Source: Tamlana flava (GTDB lineage Bacteria; Bacteroidota; Bacteroidia; Flavobacteriales; Flavobacteriaceae). Taken from it: a DNA stretch of 64,000 nt. Below are positions 60,401-64,000 of the stretch, in pieces. The first letter of the stretch is position 1; every line of letters begins with the position of its first letter. The notes below the pieces were generated by a model that saw only the letters and a program-made list of their open reading frames with translations, made no database searches and had not been told where the DNA came from. A program made the translations under genes and the position numbers. The stretch covers positions 806,001 through 870,000 of the forward strand of contig NZ_JBGGTX010000002.1 in assembly GCF_041287255.1 (NCBI RefSeq), written 5' to 3'.

Positions 60401-62044
60401 ATGGCAATAGTAGTAAATATGCCGCGCTTAAGCGATACCATGGAAGAAGGTACGGTTGCGGCTTGGTTAAAAAAGGTAGGAGATAAAGTTGAAGAAGGCG
60501 ATATTTTAGCCGAAATTGAAACCGATAAGGCCACAATGGAGTTTGAATCTTTCAATGAAGGAACCTTGCTCCATATTGGTGTTCAAGAAGGTGAAACCAC
60601 TAAAGTAGATGAGCTTTTGGCAATAATAGGTGAAGAAGGTGAGGATATTTCAGATTTGTTGAACGGTGGCGGTAGCTCTTCTGCGCCAGCTAAAGAAGAA
60701 AAAGCAGAAGAAGCAGCTTCATCAAATGAAGCACCTGAAACACCAAAAGAAGATTCTGAGTCAGCTGGTGAAGTTGAACTTCCAGAAGGTGTAATCATAG
60801 TTACTATGCCACGTTTGAGCGACACCATGGAAGAAGGTACTGTTGCAACTTGGTTAAAGAAAGTAGGAGACAAGGTTCAAGAAGGCGATATTTTAGCTGA
60901 GATAGAAACCGATAAGGCAACAATGGAGTTTGAATCGTTTCAATCAGGAACTTTATTGGAAATAGGGTTACAGGAAGGTGAATCAGCGAAAGTAGATTCG
61001 CTATTGGCGATAATTGGTCCTGCTGGAACTGATGTTTCTGGTATTGCGGCCAATTTCTCGGCAGCTGCACCTGCAAAAAAGGAAGAAGCTCCTAAAAAAC
61101 CTGAAGCTAAAGTTGAAGCGCCAAAACCTGTTGCAGCAAGTCCTTCAAAACCAAAGACGGCTGCACCTGCACCAACGCCAGTGACAGAAAGTGGACGCGT
61201 CTTTGTATCGCCTTTGGCAAAGAAATTGGCTGAAGAAAAGGGAATTAATTTAACCAAAGTGCAAGGCTCTGGTGAAAACGGACGTATTGTAAAACGCGAT
61301 ATAGAAAACTACGAGCCAGCGGCAGGAGCTGCAGCAATTGGTAAGTTTGTTCCAATGGGACAAGAAGATTTTGAAGATGTACCAAACTCTCAAATGCGTA
61401 AGGCTATTGCTAAGTCGTTAACCAAATCTAAATTTTCGGCACCACATTATTATTTGGCTGTAGAGTTTGATATGGAAAATGCTATAGCTTTCCGCACTCA
61501 GTTTAACACAATTCCCGATACCAAAATATCATTCAACGATATGGTAGTTAAGGCTTGTGCATTGGCTTTAAAGCAACATCCACAAGTAAACTCACAATGG
61601 TTTGATGATAAAATGCGCTTAAATAACCATGTGCATATTGGTGTAGCGGTAGCTGTTCCAGATGGATTGGTTGTGCCGGTAGTGCGTTTTGCCAATGAAC
61701 AAAGCTTACCTCAAATTGGAGCGGAAGTGAAAGAATTGGCTGGAAAAGCAAGAAATAAAAAATTAACACCAGACGAAATGTCGGGTAGTACATTTACCGT
61801 TTCTAACCTTGGAATGTTTGGTATTGATTATTTTACTTCAATTATAAATCAACCTAACTCAGCTATTTTATCTGTTGGGGCAATTGTTGAAAAACCAGTG
61901 GTTAAAGAAGGAAAAATTGTTGTTGGAAACACCATGAAACTAACATTGGCATGCGACCATAGAACGGTTGACGGTGCCACTGGAGCACAATTCCTTCAAA
62001 CACTGAAAGGATATATTGAAAACCCAGTGACTATGATGGTTTAA
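60401..62044 (+). CDS. pdhC: Pyruvate dehydrogenase E2 (dihydrolipoyl acetyltransferase) with two lipoyl domains
   Basis: This 547-residue protein has two lipoyl domains, each with ETDKATMEFES (near 43 and 168). A Pro/Ala/Lys-rich linker follows, then an E3/E1-binding domain (VFVSPLAKKLAEEKGINL near 267). The catalytic domain carries FNDMVVKACALAL and the active-site DHRTVDGATGAQFL near 525. It carries acetyl groups to CoA and forms the core of the complex. It is coupled to pdhA by a three-base gap and ended by a hairpin. Confidence 0.95.
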   Translation: MAIVVNMPRLSDTMEEGTVAAWLKKVGDKVEEGDILAEIETDKATMEFESFNEGTLLHIGVQEGETTKVDELLAIIGEEGEDISDLLNGGGSSSAPAKEEKAEEAASSNEAPETPKEDSESAGEVELPEGVIIVTMPRLSDTMEEGTVATWLKKVGDKVQEGDILAEIETDKATMEFESFQSGTLLEIGLQEGESAKVDSLLAIIGPAGTDVSGIAANFSAAAPAKKEEAPKKPEAKVEAPKPVAASPSKPKTAAPAPTPVTESGRVFVSPLAKKLAEEKGINLTKVQGSGENGRIVKRDIENYEPAAGAAAIGKFVPMGQEDFEDVPNSQMRKAIAKSLTKSKFSAPHYYLAVEFDMENAIAFRTQFNTIPDTKISFNDMVVKACALALKQHPQVNSQWFDDKMRLNNHVHIGVAVAVPDGLVVPVVRFANEQSLPQIGAEVKELAGKARNKKLTPDEMSGSTFTVSNLGMFGIDYFTSIINQPNSAILSVGAIVEKPVVKEGKIVVGNTMKLTLACDHRTVDGATGAQFLQTLKGYIENPVTMMV

Positions 62045-62074
62045 TTATAATATAAATACTTTTTTAAATATAGA

Positions 62075-62105
62075 GCCTGTTTCATTTTTGAAACAGGTTT
62101 TTTTA
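62075..62105 (+). terminator. Terminator after the E2 gene
   Basis: CCTGTTTC (62076-62083) pairs with GAAACAGG (62090-62097) around a six-base loop, followed by seven T residues. Confidence 0.85.
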
Positions 62106-62128
62106 TCTTTAAACACAAATAATCACAA

Positions 62129-63079
62129 GTGAAAAGAATATTAGTCCTTTTATTGGTCATATCTGGTTTTAGTTGCAAAACAAAGGAAAAAGTCCAAACG
62201 GTAAAACATCAAGTTGATGTTAATCAAATAAAGGAAACTGTTGAATTTTTATCTTCAGATAAACTATTGGGGAGAAAAACCGGTTCAGTTGGTATTGAAA
62301 CCGCTGCAGGTTATATTGAAAATATTTTTGCCCAAAACAATATCAAGTCCTATTTTAAATCGTATAAAGATACATTCAATGTGATGGGGCATGTCGGGTA
62401 TAACATTGTTGGGTTTATTGAAGGTAAAGACCCCAATTTTAAGAAAGAAGTGGTCATTATCGGTGCTCATTATGACCATCTTGGAGTTATTAAGCCCATA
62501 GATAATGATTCCATCGCTAATGGAGCTAATGATAATGCCTCTGGAACTTCAACAGTTTTACAATTGGCTCAATATTTTGGCAAAACTAGAAATAATAAGC
62601 GTAGTTTAGTTATTTCGCTGTTTTCTGCTGAAGAAATGGGATTGATGGGCTCAGCGCATTTAGCAAATAGAATGAAAGCCACAAATACGAACCTATATTC
62701 TATGGTAAATTTTGAAATGATAGGAGTGCCACTTAAGGATAGGGATTATTCAGCATTTTTAACCGGATATGATGTCAGCAATATGGCTTATGTTTTAAAT
62801 GGATATGTAGGGAAAAAGATTCTTGGAAAATCTGATATAGCCATGAAGTACGAATTGTTCAAACGATCGGACAATTATCCGTTTTATGAGGTTTTTAAAG
62901 TTCCCTGCCAAACCATTTCATCTTGCGATTTATCTAATTTTGATTATTACCATCATGTAGATGATGAAGCAGACAAAATGGATTATAAGCACATGGCCAA
63001 TTTCATAAATCAAATAATTCCTGCATTGGAAGGCATGATTAACGCGCCAACAAAAGAAATAAAATTGAACAATGAGTAA
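62129..63079 (+). CDS. M28-family metallopeptidase, lipoprotein
   Basis: This 316-residue protein starts at a GTG and has a lipoprotein signal ending SGFSC (Cys17). The M28 fold is shown by the zinc ligands in VVIIGAHYDHLG (near 114), NGANDNASGTSTVL (near 136), FSAEEMGLMGSAH (near 168) and a late SCDLSNFDYYHHVDDEAD (near 268). Family members are aminopeptidases or carboxypeptidases acting on peptides, and the lipid anchor puts it in the envelope. The SDR gene overlaps its end by eight bases. Confidence 0.88.
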   Translation: MKRILVLLLVISGFSCKTKEKVQTVKHQVDVNQIKETVEFLSSDKLLGRKTGSVGIETAAGYIENIFAQNNIKSYFKSYKDTFNVMGHVGYNIVGFIEGKDPNFKKEVVIIGAHYDHLGVIKPIDNDSIANGANDNASGTSTVLQLAQYFGKTRNNKRSLVISLFSAEEMGLMGSAHLANRMKATNTNLYSMVNFEMIGVPLKDRDYSAFLTGYDVSNMAYVLNGYVGKKILGKSDIAMKYELFKRSDNYPFYEVFKVPCQTISSCDLSNFDYYHHVDDEADKMDYKHMANFINQIIPALEGMINAPTKEIKLNNE

Positions 63080-63755
63080 AAACATAATCATAACAGGAAC
63101 GAGCAGGGGCATTGGGTTTGAGTTGGTGCAATTGTTTGCAAAAGCTGGACATAATGTATTGGCGCTATCTCGGAATGAAAAACCAATCCAAGATTTGAAT
63201 TTGGACAGCGTAACCTGCTTTTCTTTTGACTTGAGTGATGAACAGGCTTATTTGAAAGTTCAAAATTTTGTAAAAACCAACTGGAAACGAGTAGATATTT
63301 TGATTAATAATGCCGGTAAATTAGTGAACAAACCTTTTTCAGAAATTACCATGCAAGACTTTGAAAAAGTTTATAAAACCAATGTCTACGGGGTTGCAGA
63401 ACTCACACGAACAGTTTTGCCTTTTATGGTTTATGGAAGTCATGTGGTAACTATAAGTTCTATGGGCGGTGTACAGGGCAGTATGAAATTCCCAGGATTG
63501 GCAGCATATAGCTCAAGTAAGGGAGCAGTCATAACACTTACGGAACTTTTGGCAGAAGAATACAAAGAATCAGGAATTTCATTTAATGTACTGGCATTGG
63601 GAGCGGTACAAACTGAAATGCTCGAAGAGGCTTTTCCTGGCTATACAGCACCGAATACAGCTTTAGAGATGGCCGAGTATATATTTAACTTTTCACTAAC
63701 GGGTAACAAATACTATAACGGAAAATTGTTACAGGTTTCAAATTCCACGCCTTAA
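63072..63755 (+). CDS. Short-chain dehydrogenase/reductase
   Basis: This 227-residue Rossmann protein has the nucleotide-binding TGTSRGIGFELV (8-19), NNAGKL (near 78), the catalytic Ser in TISSMGGVQG (near 128) and YSSSK (near 148). It is a classical SDR and NADP(H) preference is suggested by the early Arg in TSRG. The substrate is unknown. It overlaps the M28 peptidase gene by eight bases and is convergent with the YdeI-family gene ten bases downstream. Confidence 0.88.
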   Translation: MSKNIIITGTSRGIGFELVQLFAKAGHNVLALSRNEKPIQDLNLDSVTCFSFDLSDEQAYLKVQNFVKTNWKRVDILINNAGKLVNKPFSEITMQDFEKVYKTNVYGVAELTRTVLPFMVYGSHVVTISSMGGVQGSMKFPGLAAYSSSKGAVITLTELLAEEYKESGISFNVLALGAVQTEMLEEAFPGYTAPNTALEMAEYIFNFSLTGNKYYNGKLLQVSNSTP

Positions 63756-63765
63756 TTTTAATTAT

Positions 63766-64000
63766 TTATCTTTTACCGGCTTTATACTTATCATGCAAAC
63801 CTTCGCCGTTTAAAATTTTGGGTATGCAATTCTCAATTCTAGTCGCTCTTGTTTTGACTTGTTTGGGAGCAGAAAAATATAGAATATAACCTCGTTGTCT
63901 TCCCGGTGTTAGCGCTTCAAAGGCTGTCTTTAGTGTAGGGTCTTCCTCAAATTTATGCACTAATTCTTTGGGTATAGGTTCGGGGTTCTTTTTAAATTCA
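63766..64000 (-). CDS. YdeI/OmdA-family protein, 5' end outside the window
   Basis: The frame runs to the right window edge, so only the C-terminal 78 residues are visible. The pattern AFEALTPGRQRGYILYF, SAPKQVKTRATRIENCIPKIL and the basic tail match the C-terminal YdeI/OmdA (OmpD-associated) family, small proteins linked in some bacteria to bacteriocin or peptide resistance. A GTG at 63960 could pass as a start, but the in-frame upstream sequence (EPIPKEL and so on) fits the family and shows the gene continues beyond the edge. Confidence 0.82.
   Translation of the reverse strand, partial: EFKKNPEPIPKELVHKFEEDPTLKTAFEALTPGRQRGYILYFSAPKQVKTRATRIENCIPKILNGEGLHDKYKAGKR

Overview
The window looks like a chromosomal segment of a marine member of the Flavobacteriaceae (Bacteroidota). 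The evidence is AT-rich DNA, Bacteroidota-type promoters (TAnnTTTG at -7), the gliding and type IX secretion genes gldJ, porU and porV beside murF, cdd and the pyruvate dehydrogenase genes, a type B T9SS sorting domain on a giant surface protein, a NhaD-type sodium/proton antiporter, and an arsenosugar-type gene cluster of the kind seen in marine Bacteroidota. I see no insertion sequence, prophage, CRISPR array or rRNA gene.

Region 1 (1-8885, all minus strand) is a respiratory or electron-transfer cluster. Read in transcription order it encodes a hexaheme c-type lipoprotein with a collagen-like stalk, a monoheme lipoprotein, a predicted outer-membrane beta-barrel, a small TAT-exported protein, a TAT-exported Fe-S protein, an NrfD-like membrane subunit, an exported protein of unknown function and a class I cytochrome c. 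A terminator follows, then a second Fe-S/NrfD pair. No molybdopterin catalytic subunit is visible. The layout suggests a quinone-linked electron path from the inner membrane through the periplasm to the outer membrane.

Region 2 (9252-26397) is mixed. It holds dnaE with a fused proofreading exonuclease domain; an operon of sterol-desaturase-like, homocysteine methyltransferase-like and SRPBCC proteins; a TolB-like/TPR protein; a NapH/CcoG-like membrane ferredoxin with an FAD oxidoreductase; a GH113-like lipoprotein; pyruvate carboxylase; and a metallophosphoesterase.

Region 3 (26401-32361, minus) is a compact nine-gene arsenosugar-type operon. It encodes an AhpD-like protein, the radical SAM enzyme ArsS, a rhodanese, two sugar or nucleotide transferases, a purine nucleoside phosphorylase, the methyltransferase ArsM and a DUF547 protein. 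An 11-bp perfect inverted repeat sits just upstream.

Region 4 (32495-41245) is housekeeping: acyl-CoA dehydrogenase, anmK, glutamate dehydrogenase-like, nhaD, exbB/exbD/tonB-like and folC, followed by two tRNA-Val genes with different anticodons.

Region 5 (41328-50112) holds a LuxR-type regulator and a 2.5-kilo-residue T9SS cargo protein made of FG-GAP, BspA-like and MopE-like repeats, with a 1,212-bp tandem duplication inside it. Region 6 (50164-64000) holds murF, gldJ, porU, porV, cdd, pdhA, the E2 gene, an M28 peptidase, an SDR and a truncated YdeI-family gene at the edge. The giant cargo therefore lies within a few kilobases of parts of the secretion machinery that should export it.
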